From contig NHNW01000046.1 in assembly GCA_002786025.1 (NCBI GenBank), forward strand, positions 186,001 through 250,000: 64,000 nucleotides of DNA, read 5' to 3'. The translations under genes were made by a program, and so were the position numbers. Of the stretch, positions 10,304 to 21,268 are shown piece by piece; position 1 is the first letter of the stretch; each line of letters starts with the position of its first letter. The notes under the pieces are model-generated. The model saw only the letters and a program-made list of their open reading frames with translations. It did no database searches and was not told the DNA's origin. This stretch comes from Zasmidium citrigriseum (lineage: Eukaryota; Ascomycota; Dothideomycetes; Mycosphaerellales; Mycosphaerellaceae).

Positions 10304-11428
10304 CGTATGACTTTGAGACGACTCTTAGACGAAGCAGGCCTTGGAGGACGAAAGCAGACAGCTCCAGTGATGCATGGGAGAAGCTTTCTCCGCCTCAAGT
10401 CGTTAGCCTATCTCTCGACGTCTCGGCCGCTCGCGATTGTAGAATGCCAATAATTCGCATTTGCGCAGCGACGGGCGTTCTCTCCTGTAAACAGAATCCA
10501 ACAGCATCATCCTTTGAAAGAGCGTGGTTGAAGAGTGTGCCAGCTACATACTACCGTCGGCGCTCGATGTGGCTTGCCACGGCCGCTGTGCAACATTTCA
10601 CCCCGAGAGAATGCAATAGAGAATAGCATGAGGAAGAGTAGATCGATGGCTCGCGTCGAAAAGCATGACTTCGACTAGAGTTGGAAAAGTGATCGTGCCT
10701 CCATGTCATCTCTGTCTCCTGGGAGCCATGATGTCATCGCTCTTGTGGTCGAACCTTCTCACCCCTGGACGACGACCTTGGAGGCATCTCAGATCACGAC
10801 CAAAGCGCTCGACGGTGGTCAGATACCGCCGTCGTGGAGGCTGCGCCTCCAAAGCTCATTAATGCATTGACTGTCTCCAACACCTGAGCACTCGCACACA
10901 ACCCTGGAGCAACATGGCCTTCCTCGAGACGACCCACGAGAGGGACGTCAAGAAGTCGCTCCGGAAGGAGGAAGACAAATGAAGTATCCAACATTGACGT
11001 ACGACACTGCAAGCAGACCATTCGTACACTCGTACCATTTTCTGGTGAAGGCTTTTTGTTCCAGGACCATCTTCAAGCAAAACGTCCGGAAACCATCCGC
11101 GGCCGAAATACCACCAGCAAACCAGGCTCCTTCCGATCCACCCTGGAGATTTTTCGGCCCATGCCAAAGGCTTTCGGCTCTCATAAGCATCGCCGAATTC
11201 TTGCAAATACCATGTATCTGCGACGACATCGCGTGCGGCAGCATGTGAAGGACGAGGCATGTGCTCGCAAATGTGTGTTAATTTCGCTCTCGGAAAGCGC
11301 ACATGTATAAGACCATACAGTAACTCCTTCCGCCTTGACCTGCTTGAACTCTACATCACGCTCCTTACCTCGTCATCCACTCCCCGATCTTCCCACGCTC
11401 ATCGAGGTTACCGAATCTCGCAGCCGAG
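10304..11428. other. 1.1-kb intergenic region between divergent genes
   Basis: Separates the dioxygenase (minus) from the GMC oxidoreductase (plus). Open frames on both strands around 10859-11302 overlap each other and have no recognisable family, so neither is called. The length would allow separate promoters. Confidence 0.35.
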
Positions 11429-13378
11429 ATGGCTCACCTTCTCACCCTTTCCCTTTTGCTGGCTACTGCCTTCGCGGCACCTTCACCGAGAGCCAGATCG
11501 ACGGATTCGTACGACTTCATTGTTGTTGGAGGCGGCACATCTGGCCTCGTGCTTGCCAATCGTTTGAGCGAGGACCCTGCCACTTCTGTCGCAATCATTG
11601 AGGCTGGAGACAGCGTCTCAAAGAACCCAAATGTCACATCATCGAGCGGCTACGGCAAAGCCTTTGATACAGATATCGACTACGCCTTCCAGAGTGTCCC
11701 CCAAGTCCATGCGGGAAACAAGCAGCAGACTCTACGAGCAGGCAAGGCCTTGGGTGGCACGAGCACAATCAATGGTAATTCTGAATCGCATTCACTTCCC
11801 TTCAGAACTGACAGGTCAAGGCATGGTCTACTTGAGGGCCGAAGCCAGTCAAATCGATGCATGGGCCAAACTTGGCAACAACATCACATGGGAAAAACTG
11901 CTGCCCTACTACAAGAAAGCTGAGGGCCTCCAGACCCCGACTGAAAGGCAGCTACAGCTGGGAGCTTCATATGATCCCACCAAGCATGGTCTGGAGGGTC
12001 CGCTGTCCGTCAGCTGGCCGGTTTCTATGGTTGGCGGTAACTTCTCTTCAACCTTGAACGCCACATACGCTTCACTGGGGCTGCCTTGGAATCCGGATCC
12101 CAATTCAGGCTACATGCACGGATACAATGTGTACCCGGAGACCGCCGATCGTATCACCGACACACGCGAGGATGCCGCTCAGGCATACTACTATCCCGTC
12201 AAGGAACGCCCAAATTTGCACGTCTACCTCAACTCCTTCGTCGATCGCATGACTTGGTCGGCTACATCCGAGCAGTCGCAACCGTTTGCTGATGGCGTCT
12301 TGTACCGAGATGCTTCCGGGGCTGAACGGAAACTCTCAGCGAGCAAAGAAGTCATCCTGTTCGTACACCTGCATGAGTATCTTGAGACACGTGCTGACCT
12401 CTCTTCCTTCTGCTCACAGGTCAGCTGGATCCCTTGTTAGTCCGCTTATTCTGGAACGCTCAGGTGTTGGAAATCCGGCGTAAGTGTGGAGAGTTTACGT
12501 CGCTTGTCGTTCAAAAGCTAACGAATATCATCTATAGTATCCTGAAGCAGCACGGCATCGAAGCCAAGATTCAGCTCTGCAGCGTAGGGGAGAACCTCCA
12601 GGATCAGACTACGGGAAGCTACAGCAGCACGGCCAGCAAGAACGTAAATCTCACTGGAGTGAGCAATTTTGTCGCCTACCTCAACGCGAACGACGTCTTT
12701 GGTGAATCCACCGAGCAGCTGAAGCAGCATGTTCTGGAGTCGATTCCTTCATGGGCAGACGAAGCTGTCGCCGTCTCTGGAGGCACCGCCAACCGCACAG
12801 CCATTCAGCAACTCTTCGAGATCCAACATGCCCTAATCTTCCAGGACGAGGTTGTGATCTCCGAAGTTTTGGTCAAAGCTCCGTCCGATGGATCTGCCTC
12901 GATTAGTTATTGGGGTTTGATGCCCTTCTCACGTGGCAACATCCACATCACATCCGCCAACGCATCCGCACCGGCGTCGATTGATCCGAATTACTTCCAG
13001 CTCGACTATGATATTAGCCAGCAGGTCGCCACATCGAAGGCAGCAAGAACAAATGCCAACGCGGCGCCTCTGAGCAACTACATCACCAGCGAGACCTCTC
13101 CTGGCCTTGATACTGTACCGTCTGACGCTTCGGAGGAAGTATGGGCAGACTGGGTGAAGAGCACATACCGCAGCAACTTCCATTACATCTCCACCGCGGC
13201 TATGATGCCCAGGGAAATGGGAGGCGTGGTTGGAGACGACCATCTGGTGTACGGAAGCTCCAACGTCAGAGTGGTGGATGCATCTATCATGCCATTCCAA
13301 GTCAGTGGTCATTTGACTGCAACCCTCTATGCGCTGGCCGAGAGAGCGGCGGACGTCATCAAGGCGAAATACTCCTAG
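11429..13378 (+). CDS. Secreted GMC oxidoreductase (FAD-dependent)
   Basis: Four exons, 11429-11774, 11815-12358, 12420-12479 and 12538-13378, give 596 residues. Residues 1-16 form a signal peptide. [22 protein letters not shown] is the FAD-binding Rossmann strand and loop, [15 protein letters not shown] is GMC signature 1, and [19 protein letters not shown], restored by splicing out introns 2 and 3, is GMC signature 2. In the C-terminal domain [11 protein letters not shown] carries the first catalytic His (usual form HPxGTxxM, so the surround is atypical), and [14 protein letters not shown] the second. Several N-glycosylation sequons (NITW, NFSS, NATY) fit secretion. Possible substrates include alcohols or sugars; I cannot choose between glucose oxidase-like, aryl-alcohol oxidase-like or pathway-specific roles. 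Confidence 0.9.
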
Positions 13379-13943
13379 GAGGTCGATTCAACACCCAGGG
13401 TGAGAGCATGTGCATAGATTTGATTCACTTACATAACTTCGAGAACTAAGCTTACATGTTGGCTCCGTAGGAGGCTGAAGTTTAAGCCCGGTGTAGAGCC
13501 TCCTCTCACATCGTGACGCTCCCTGACGTGATCGTTCCAATGAAACATTGAGCGGCATCAGCCTCCTCGCCCAAAGCTTTGACCATTCTGGGTTGCCGTG
13601 GCAGACGCTCACTACAGTGATTACAGGCAAGACTGACACTATCAATCTGTCACAACCTGTTACCAACATTCACATTTGCGAGTCGTGGAGACAAAGTATT
13701 AGGTTTCGGGCTCGTCTTCTTTGGGATGGCACACCGGAGACTAATCCGAAAGATCGACACTATAAGAAGCAACGAAACCATTTGAACTATCTAGCATCGA
13801 TCCGATGGAGTGCAGGTGTAGTAGGAAAGCTTCTTGACGTAGTGGCAGACAGGCGCTGGTGAAGTCGTACTTGAAGACAGCTTCTTCGCACTGTGAAAGA
13901 CTTCTCGCCAGTTATTCCTTCTTGACAAGCTATTGCAGCACTC
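13379..13943. other. Intergenic region before the SMP-30-like gene
   Basis: No gene is supported. The last 80 bases are pyrimidine-rich on the plus strand (gttattccttcttgacaagc), typical of a fungal leader before the ATG at 13944. Confidence 0.35.
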
Positions 13944-15019
13944 ATGTTGTCTCTTTGGCTTCTCCTCGCCGGCCTCTGCCAGGCTGTGCCAACGTCCCAG
14001 AATGTCGCCAGACAAAATCCCGAAGTGGAGGTCATCTACCAATTTCCTCCCACCATGGTGCCAGAGAATACCATCATCCGTTCAAACGGCCAAATGCTGG
14101 TGACATGTTTGACATGCAATGTGCTTTCGCAAGTTGATCCGGAACTCGGCCCTGACCAGGAACGACGTACAGTCTTCACGTTCCCAGACGCCGTCATTGA
14201 CGTCCTCGGCATCGATGAGTTGAGCAAGGACATCTTCGCCGTCGACGTCGGTCAGGTTGACATTTCTGATCCATTGAACATCACCAGCAATCTGATCAGA
14301 GGCCCAACTGGGATGTGGATCGTCGATTTGCGGGAGTATCAAGCTCCGACGTATGATAGTAGCCGTGTCCGAGCGCATCGTGTAGGAGGCGCGAACTTGG
14401 GAGGCCTGTTCGATGGGGTGGCTGTGATCAACCGTGAGAAAGGGCTTGTCGCTGCTACCGATTTCGTGGAGGTAAGTGTAGCAAGGGGAAGAAGCCATCT
14501 GGAATGCCTGCTGACTTCTTCTTCTTCTTCGTTCAGGGCAACATTTGGCTGGTGGATATCCCAAACAATCGCACGACTGTTCTTGTCAACTCCCTCCTGC
14601 TGAGCGGCAGTGGTGACAGCCTATCGAGTACCCTCTTGGCCAACGGTCTGAAGTACAGGAACAACCGACTGTATTTCACAGGGACCGTGACTGGCACATA
14701 CGGCTACGTCCCCATCAACCCAAACACAGGGAGGGCCACTGGTCCAATCAAGGTCATCTATAACTATGGTTTCGCCCTGGACGATTTCAACTACGGCCCC
14801 ACGGGCAATGTGTACTTCACAACGTTCGCAGATCCTAACGGAGGCGTCATTCGTCGCAAGGCTGGGACACCGGATGGTCAATACGGCAGCGAGATGGTCC
14901 TTTCTTACTTTGCAACAAATTCGGTGGTGGCCAGGAACAAGAACGGCAATTGCGAGCTTCTCATGACAGTGTTTCTGCAGTTCCAGGTGGTCCGAGCAAT
15001 TATCCCTGGGCCTTGTTGA
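13944..15019 (+). CDS. Secreted SMP-30/gluconolactonase-like beta-propeller, 3' end frame-disrupted
   Basis: Exons 13944-14471 and 14537-15019 give 336 residues as read. Residues 1-14 are a signal peptide (MLSLWLLLAGLCQA). The body has propeller blades such as GTGMW-like strands, FDGVAVI, GNIWLVDIPNN, LANGLKYRNNRLYFTG, ALDDFNYGPTGNVYFTTF and GGVIRRKAG, matching fungal SMP-30/LRE-like proteins, some found in metabolite clusters. From about 14960 the frame loses family character; the next frame then reads SAVPGGPSNYPWALLKGV, which is what the last blade should look like. This implies a 1- or 2-base indel in the run near 14971, or an unrecognised splice. A further switch near 15048 may extend it to about 15217. 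Lactonase activity is possible, not shown. Confidence 0.75.
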
Positions 15020-15216
15020 AGGGCGTGGAGAGAGGTGGTAGGGAAAGACCAGAATTGATATCGAGATGGGCAAGCTACGGTGTTTGGAAGCATTCAACGG
15101 CGTTGCAACCGTCCCTCAGCCCTTTAAACCTTATGTCGAAGAGAGGATCTCGCATAGTCTCGGTCGTTCCATCCTGCAGCTGGATGTACACTCAGCTCGG
15201 TGAGCATCCGAGCTGA

Positions 15217-15489
15217 ACCGCTACCACTCCCTGGCGCTGTATGGTGTTGTTTGCGAGCAGTGGTGTTTTAAAACCATTTGACATCCAGTATCGTTGATAA
15301 TTCTGGCAGGTCCTCGCTGATATTTGATGCTTCGCCTTGGATCAACCTGGGACCTCACGGACCTTTTCTTGACCTCTCAACAGCGAGGCTCCAAGTCGGC
15401 GTGCTACGGCTGTATACAAGGTTGAAGTTTGAGCTTCCTAGAGTCGCCTGCGATCGCAAACAGCACTCGCTCCCTATACAGCCTTCATC
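15217..15489. other. Intergenic region before the sulfotransferase-like gene
   Basis: 273 bases with no gene. The 5' leader of the following gene is C-rich shortly before the ATG (ctccctatacagccttcatc). Confidence 0.3.
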
Positions 15490-16420
15490 ATGACCACATG
15501 GGAGTTCTTCTTCGGCTTCAGCGCAGACACCAAAGCCAAATTCCCGTATCTCTTTCGAGAGCATGATATCGATCGCCACAAATGCCATCGAGTGGTGCCA
15601 ATGAAAGTCCTCAACCTGGGCATGAGTCGGACGGGGACGGCCTCAATGCGGAAGGCCTTGACAATTCTGGGTTATCCAACCTCGCATGGCTTTGACATGC
15701 ATGAGAATCCACGAGACTGCGATATGTGGATGGAGGCGTTCGATGTCAAGGTCAGCTTGCCCGTGCCACAGAACCGTATGAAATTCTGACAGGAGCCAGT
15801 ATTTCGGCGACACATCCGTCGATCTCAACGTTGCGTTCTGGGATAAGCTGCTGGGTCATGTATCGGCAGTGACCGATGCGCCAGCAAATTGCTTCGGGCC
15901 AGAACTCATCGCAGCATATCCAAATTCCAAAGTCATCCTGGTCGAGCGAGATCCCGACCAGTGGTTCCCCTCATTTGAGAAAGCAGCCATTGCCGGGACA
16001 GATTCTCCAGCCGGCTTCAAAATCATGCAGCTCGTAGAGAAGAAATACGAGAGGGTCATTCCAGTGGTGTGGCGTGGCATGATGCAGGGCCAGTTCCATG
16101 CTAAGAATTCGACCGAATTCCGACAGAACGCCAAAGATGTCTACAGAAAGCATTACGAGGAGATTCGGGACGTGCTAAAAGATCAACCCAAAAGGCTCCT
16201 CGAGTACCAGCTCGGCGATGGATGGGAGCCGCTGTGTAGATTTCTCGGGAAGCCAGTGCCAGATGTGCCATTCCCGAAGATCAACGAAGGTGCCGAGCAC
16301 AGTGAGATGTTGAAGGTGGTGTATACCAAATTCCTTCGGGATGCCCTGGGATTACTGTTTGCTTGGACGAGTCCGTTGGTGGTTGCGTTGGTGGCGTGGA
16401 GACTGTGGAGGGCTCGGTGA
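15490..16420 (+). CDS. Sulfotransferase-like P-loop protein with C-terminal membrane anchor
   Basis: Exons 15490-15750 and 15800-16420 give 293 residues of the fungal Sulfotransfer_4 type. KVLNLGMSRTGTASMRKAL (about 38-56) is the 5'-phosphosulfate-binding P-loop with the GxxRTGTxS form used in this family, and SKVILVERDPDQWFPSF is the 3'-phosphate-binding strand and helix. GFDMHENPRDCDMWMEAFD and APANCFGPELIAAYP are also conserved. The last 29 residues contain a hydrophobic segment (LGLLFAWTSPLVVALVAW) followed by RLWRAR, a single-pass tail anchor. The start at 15490 is supported by in-frame extension; Met at 15601 would remove only the leader. Many members are uncharacterised, so sulfonation itself is an inference. 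Confidence 0.85.
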
Positions 16421-16856
16421 CGAGAAGATATTTTGGCAGACTGGACGCTTGCATTGCCGCTAGTTCCCTGATCGCAGACTGATGAGTGATACCCAGGGCC
16501 AGATTTCTCATGCTGTTTGGGATTTTCGCCTTGCCAACGCGAAAATAACGCGAACATGTATCATCAGCCAAATCAGCTTATCGTTCACCCCCGAAATTGA
16601 ATTTGTCAAGGCGCGCTTCGCTCTTCTCTTCCGGCCCTGCAATTCTGCACTTCTTCATTGATTTTACTGCCATCTCAGCCTGCCACTGCGAACAATTATC
16701 GGTATTGGCGCGACAAAGAACTTCGCCTTGTCAGCGAGCTGCCGGTCCGTCCGCTTCGTAAGTTTGATGTCCCTGCCCAATGCCGACACTGCACGCAGGT
16801 GACGACAGTTCGATGCCTCCAGAATGCCGCGCGAAGGCTGGATACAAGGTGGCAGC
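16421..16856. other. Intergenic region between convergent genes
   Basis: Downstream flank of the sulfotransferase-like gene and of the truncated HET gene. No supported gene. If the HET gene was once longer, its missing C-terminal coding sequence would have lain here, but no HET-like frame is readable. Confidence 0.35.
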
Positions 16857-17501
16857 TCATAGACTCCCATTATTCTGCCGCGTACTGCCCGAGATATCGT
16901 GCGACAAAAACTGGCAATGCTCCTGGAAAGGTTTCAAGCGGCATTGCAGCCGGCCACTCAGCAAGAAGGTAGTCTCAAGATGCAACTCTGGCTTGCTCAG
17001 CACCTCAGCGAAGGCTGTCATATTTGCTAATGATCGCAGAGCGGCGACATCGTCAGGATCCGCGCTGGAGCGTCCTTGAACTGCCGCGAAAGCCTTCTCC
17101 ACAGTCTCATCGGATGGTCCCATCCAGAGCCACACCTTCTCTGCTGAAGAGAGGATTCTGCTCATCTGCTGCGAATGTGTCTTCTTCTCGGCCTCATCGG
17201 CCTGGTTGATGCACACAGCATCTATCCAGTATTTGTGGTCTCGACCATCATATTCTGAGATGATGCTCAAAGCGTCCCACGCATTTGAAGGCACGGTCCT
17301 GGTCCTTCCATTGAGGGTGAGAGATTTGCTCTGCACGCTGGACGTGCCGGACGGATACCAAATGGCTGTGTAGTGGCTTGTTTTGTCGAAATACCGGCTC
17401 CGGTGCGACAGCGTCAAATGGATGTCAGAAGCGGTGCTGCTCGGGTGGAACTCGACCAGTCGAATCGAGTCTTGCGCGAGCCGGGCGTACTGGAAGAGCA
17501 T
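16857..17501 (-). CDS. Truncated heterokaryon-incompatibility (HET) domain protein
   Basis: Chosen start is the ATG at 17501 (MLFQYARLAQDSIRLVEF), which matches the usual HET N-terminus; an in-frame ATG at 17603 adds unrelated residues. 214 residues. HET blocks visible: the SHYTAIWYPSGTSS stretch (usually ALSYxWG, degenerate here), LNGRTRTVPSNAWDAL, YWIDAVCINQADEAEK and ILSSAEKVWLWMGPSD. The following block that normally contains RPWWxRVWVxQE is missing and the frame ends in an unrelated 40-residue tail. Typical HET proteins exceed 500 residues. So this is either a 3'-truncated pseudogene or a short HET paralogue; the degenerate first block favours decay. In intact family members the domain triggers incompatibility cell death. 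Confidence 0.7.
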   Translation of the reverse strand: MLFQYARLAQDSIRLVEFHPSSTASDIHLTLSHRSRYFDKTSHYTAIWYPSGTSSVQSKSLTLNGRTRTVPSNAWDALSIISEYDGRDHKYWIDAVCINQADEAEKKTHSQQMSRILSSAEKVWLWMGPSDETVEKAFAAVQGRSSADPDDVAALRSLANMTAFAEVLSKPELHLETTFLLSGRLQCRLKPFQEHCQFLSHDISGSTRQNNGSL

Positions 17502-18045
17502 GTTGATATTGTGGAACGATGAAAACGATGATGGCACAGGAGACCACCATTTCGCTCGACACCACGGCCCGGAGTCAAAATCCGGGGAGCCGCAGTGGGG
17601 CATCCAACAACGACATCGCTCGAGTACTTGAACATCACCTTTACCTTTGCTGGAACATCACTCCGCCTGCGCGCGCATTGCACTTCTTTGATCAAATATA
17701 CGACGTTCGATTGTAGGGAGACCTGCGATGGCAGTGCCGAAAATACAGCGACGCCGTTTTCGCAACAGCCAATGGGAAGAGCCATCTCTTATCTACGTCA
17801 GCCATCGCAGACGGAGCTGCGGTAGAACATGAGACGACCAATCGCCGAGCTACAGGTATGGTCCAGCAAACCTGGCCGGCCGACTGTGATCGCCCAAGTC
17901 CTGCCTCGAGCAGGCGGGGTCGTATGTCAGAATCTCATCTGTTTGCATTTGCTGCATCTAATTGTTCGTCTAATCTCATAACGTCAAGACCCACGACGGG
18001 GGCTGTCAGAACGAATGAGACGCATCAGCTGGAATCATTCTGAGC
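17502..18045. promoter_or_regulatory. Divergent intergenic region (HET / Zn2Cys6 regulator)
   Basis: 544 bases between divergent starts at 17501 and 18046. It should hold the promoters of both genes. No confident element is seen. Confidence 0.35.
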
Positions 18046-20308
18046 ATGGAGCAGCTGGAAGACCATGATCGGACGAAGACGGCCGCACATGGGAGGTCAA
18101 GTCTCGCCCCCCAGGAGGTTAAAGCTGCCTTCAGTCGAGATACTCCAACCGGCAGGCGGACCAAGTCGCGATATGGGTGTCGAGGATGCAAGTCCAGGAG
18201 GGTTTGTGTGCCAGACATGTCATTGTCTTTACCACACTGACGACGACAGCTCAAATGCGATGAAAACAAGCCTGAGTGTTTCCAGTGCAGTATGTATGTG
18301 CAAAGACTCGCAGTGTTCATTGCAGAAAGGTGACGAAGTTCACATAGTCCGCCGCGGCCGACAGTGCCCTGGATATGCCCGAGACTTCAAGTTCTCCGAC
18401 AAGCACGAGAAGCTCCGCTTCGACGGAACCACTTCCTCCCAAACCAGGAAACGAAAGCGCTCTGGCTGTGTTCAAGAGGTGTTGCCGTCAGCGGAGACTA
18501 CGAAGCTTGCACCCATTGTGCCTTTGGCAGCAAGGTCTGGTAAAGATGATCCCACATCAGATCAACAAGGAACGCTGGAGTCAGTCTATGGATCCTCTCC
18601 AGGCCCAAGCTTACACGATCCAGTTCTCGCTGGATCGCCATCCTTCAAGGTTTCTTCGAGGCTCGAACAAGGACCGTCTCGTTCAGAGAAGTCGAATAGA
18701 AGCGCTACTCCCGTTGTGTACGCCTTACATGAGTCGGCAGCGAGGAGCACTCCTCGGGAGACAGGGATCACAGATACGTTTGAGGATCTAATTACATCGC
18801 CTAGCAACCGAGACCTGTCACCATCACCGCAGAATAAACAGCGGCGACTATCCACCCAAGTCATCCAAAGAACGAAATCACGGATCCCAAATACGCCAGT
18901 AGATCTCCCAACGACCCTCATTGAGTACTGGTTCTCTCACGTATGCTCCATGTGGTCTGCCTACGACTCGGAAACGAACCCAAATCGTCAGCTTGCCTTG
19001 AGCACATGTTTCAATTCCGAGTCCGTGTTCTATGCACTCCAAAGCATGTCGGCCGCATGCCTGGTCGACAGTCTCCCACACCTGAAGCCAGTACTGGCAT
19101 CCACTTCAGGGAACGCCTTAGCTGCAATCAACAGGGACATAGAGATCTACTACGATGCGCATTCAAATCTGGATGGTGCTCTCCCTTCGGATTTACTGCT
19201 TTCGATTTTTGCGATGGCCACCTCGCTCTGTTGGACTGACACGAAGCAATTGGGGGAGCCATTGATTGTCGGCGCTAGGACCATCCTCATCCGGCATCAA
19301 AACGATGATGGTAAATCCGACGTCGGAGAGAATCTCATGCATTTTTGGCATGCACTCAAATACACTGAAATGCTGCTCAGCTTCGTCAGCTCAGAATCAG
19401 GGCATGCCAAGTTGGAGGTTCTGCGGAGTAGACATCGAAGACGTCTCCGCCAGATTGTTGGCTGGGAAGATAGTGCGGGTGATGTTGAGGAAGAGGGGGA
19501 GGCACACTTCTCCACGTTCGGACCGGAGAAAGATTCCAACTCCAACGATTCCTCCCTACACCCGTGGACAGGGGTGAGCCAGAAAGTTCAGGAGCAGTTC
19601 AGTCTGGTTATGACCATCGTCCGCGATCATCACAATCGCAGGACATCTTGCATCCAAAGCGCGCGTACTCTGTGCGAAGGCCTCTGCGATATCGAAGTTG
19701 CGCGTGAGCTAGCTTCGGACTTGATACGTTCAGAATTCTCCAGCGAAGCCGGAGACCGTGAGACTTCGTCGCCTCTTCAGACAGGAGACCTCAGTACACC
19801 CTTAGCCCATCTCCTGGATACAGCGGAAGCCTATCGCCTTTCCGCTTTGCTCCAACTGTACATTGCTTTCCCCGATCTTGAAATTCGCCTCAATGATACG
19901 GCTCCAACAGACGACTTGGCCGACTTGACCAGAGAGCAGGCGTTGACAACTCTCACCCTGCTCTTAGTGGATGTCCTGCAACGAATACCTGCAGACTCGG
20001 GCACACGATGCATACAGCCAGTGCTCTACGTTTCGGCGGCCACTGGGCTACGATTCGATACACCCGTGACAGCTGACCCTGATCTCATCCATCTCACTCA
20101 CTGTACGGTTGAGGTTTCTAGAGCAAGGCAATTCATAATCGACCGGCTCCAAACACTGCTACGATCTCTGCCGCCCCGTCCGATAAGCGTGGCGCTGAAC
20201 CTGGTGAAAGCGATATGGTCGGAGTACGATTACAATGGATATAACTGTGCATCGAGGCATTGGATGGATGTCATGACGGAGACAGGGTTGCAGACGCTGT
20301 TTGGCTAA
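18046..20308 (+). CDS. Zn(II)2Cys6 transcription factor
   Basis: Three exons, 18046-18201, 18250-18289 and 18348-20308, give 718 residues. Splicing assembles a perfect binuclear cluster: Cys-x2-Cys-x6-Cys-x6-Cys-x2-Cys-x6-Cys (GCRGCKSRRLKC, then DENKPECFQC, then IRRGRQCPGY) at about residues 44-71. A single long frame from 18065 would miss the first three cysteines, so the intron model is preferred. A Ser/Pro/Arg-rich linker with a basic KRKR patch follows, then a helical fungal transcription-factor domain (Fungal_trans_2 type) from LIEYWFSHVCSMWSAY to the end FIDRLQTLLRSLPPRPISV. Nuclear regulator; targets may be the flanking oxidoreductase and transport genes, an inference from position only. 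Confidence 0.9.
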
Positions 20309-21268
20309 GAATTTGTGCCTCCCTGATTTAGTCATGTGCAGGCTTTCATGTGACTGGAACAGACTACGGCGTACGAAAGCAACATTGACGCGCACATCAC
20401 CCCGCTTCCACGCCAAGTTCACGTCGGCGTCCTCTTTGAATCTGCTTCATCTCGTCTTCCCGCAACCCATCAATGCCAATGCTTCCAGAGCGTCCATGGA
20501 ATACGCCCCCCTCGAAGGTTTCGCATGTCAGTCACATGGGGACAGGGATACTCAAACTCTACGCCTCAAAGAGTTCAGCCGCTACAGCAATCGCGGGAAT
20601 CAGCGCCAGTAGGCAGCGCCCATCGGCCTGGGAGGGCGAGAATAACGCCCGCAGGACCGCCTCACCACCACGCTGCTATGCAACCCGACTGCAGAGAATC
20701 AAAAACTGCCTATCGGCTGTGGACGATGAACGCCAGATCGCTTGCCCCGAGCATACCAAGACGCCCGACTGCTGCAGTGTGGGGGCAGCGGCTTGGCGAT
20801 TGATGGATGTTTCTGCACTGAAACGATTGACTGTCGTCCTCACAGGAGAACTGGAGTGATGACTGTAGCGAAGGAATGCTAACAGTCATGGCTATTAGGA
20901 TGATAATAACAGACCTGTCCAGGTCTGCTCAACACAAGTCGAAGAACAACCGCACAAGAGACCACCAACTTCTGCTTCGCCGCCATCTTGGCATGTAGCT
21001 GCAGTGCTTGCCCGCGCCTAGAACCGACATACCAGGGTGTACGCCACAATCAAAGTCTTGGACTCCTGCAAGCTCGATTACCCAGGCCCTTGGGAAGCTG
21101 GAACGCCTTATCAATGATGCAAGCCTGGGCAAGACATGGATAAGTGCGAGACATTTTCTTGACATTTTCTCGATTTTGGTTCAGCTTTTTCGTCAGAAGT
21201 CTTGTCTACCAAGATCTCGTGGTCTCAGCTAGATCGAGTCCACTTTCCTGTGAAGACATCATCCTGGT
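20309..21268. other. Intergenic region before the permease
   Basis: 960 bases without a supported gene. Open frames at 20473-20859 on overlapping frames lack family resemblance. The 3' part contains a T-rich stretch (gacattttctcgattttggttcagcttttt) shortly upstream of the permease start. Confidence 0.35.

Noticed and set aside
10859..11302. 147-residue minus-strand open frame upstream of the GMC gene
   Set aside because: Its composition is Trp/Cys/Arg-rich without any domain, and plus-strand frames cover the same bases; there is no support for either.
18065..20308. Unspliced 747-residue frame as the regulator
   Set aside because: It omits the first cysteines of the zinc cluster; the three-exon model from 18046 gives a perfect six-cysteine motif.
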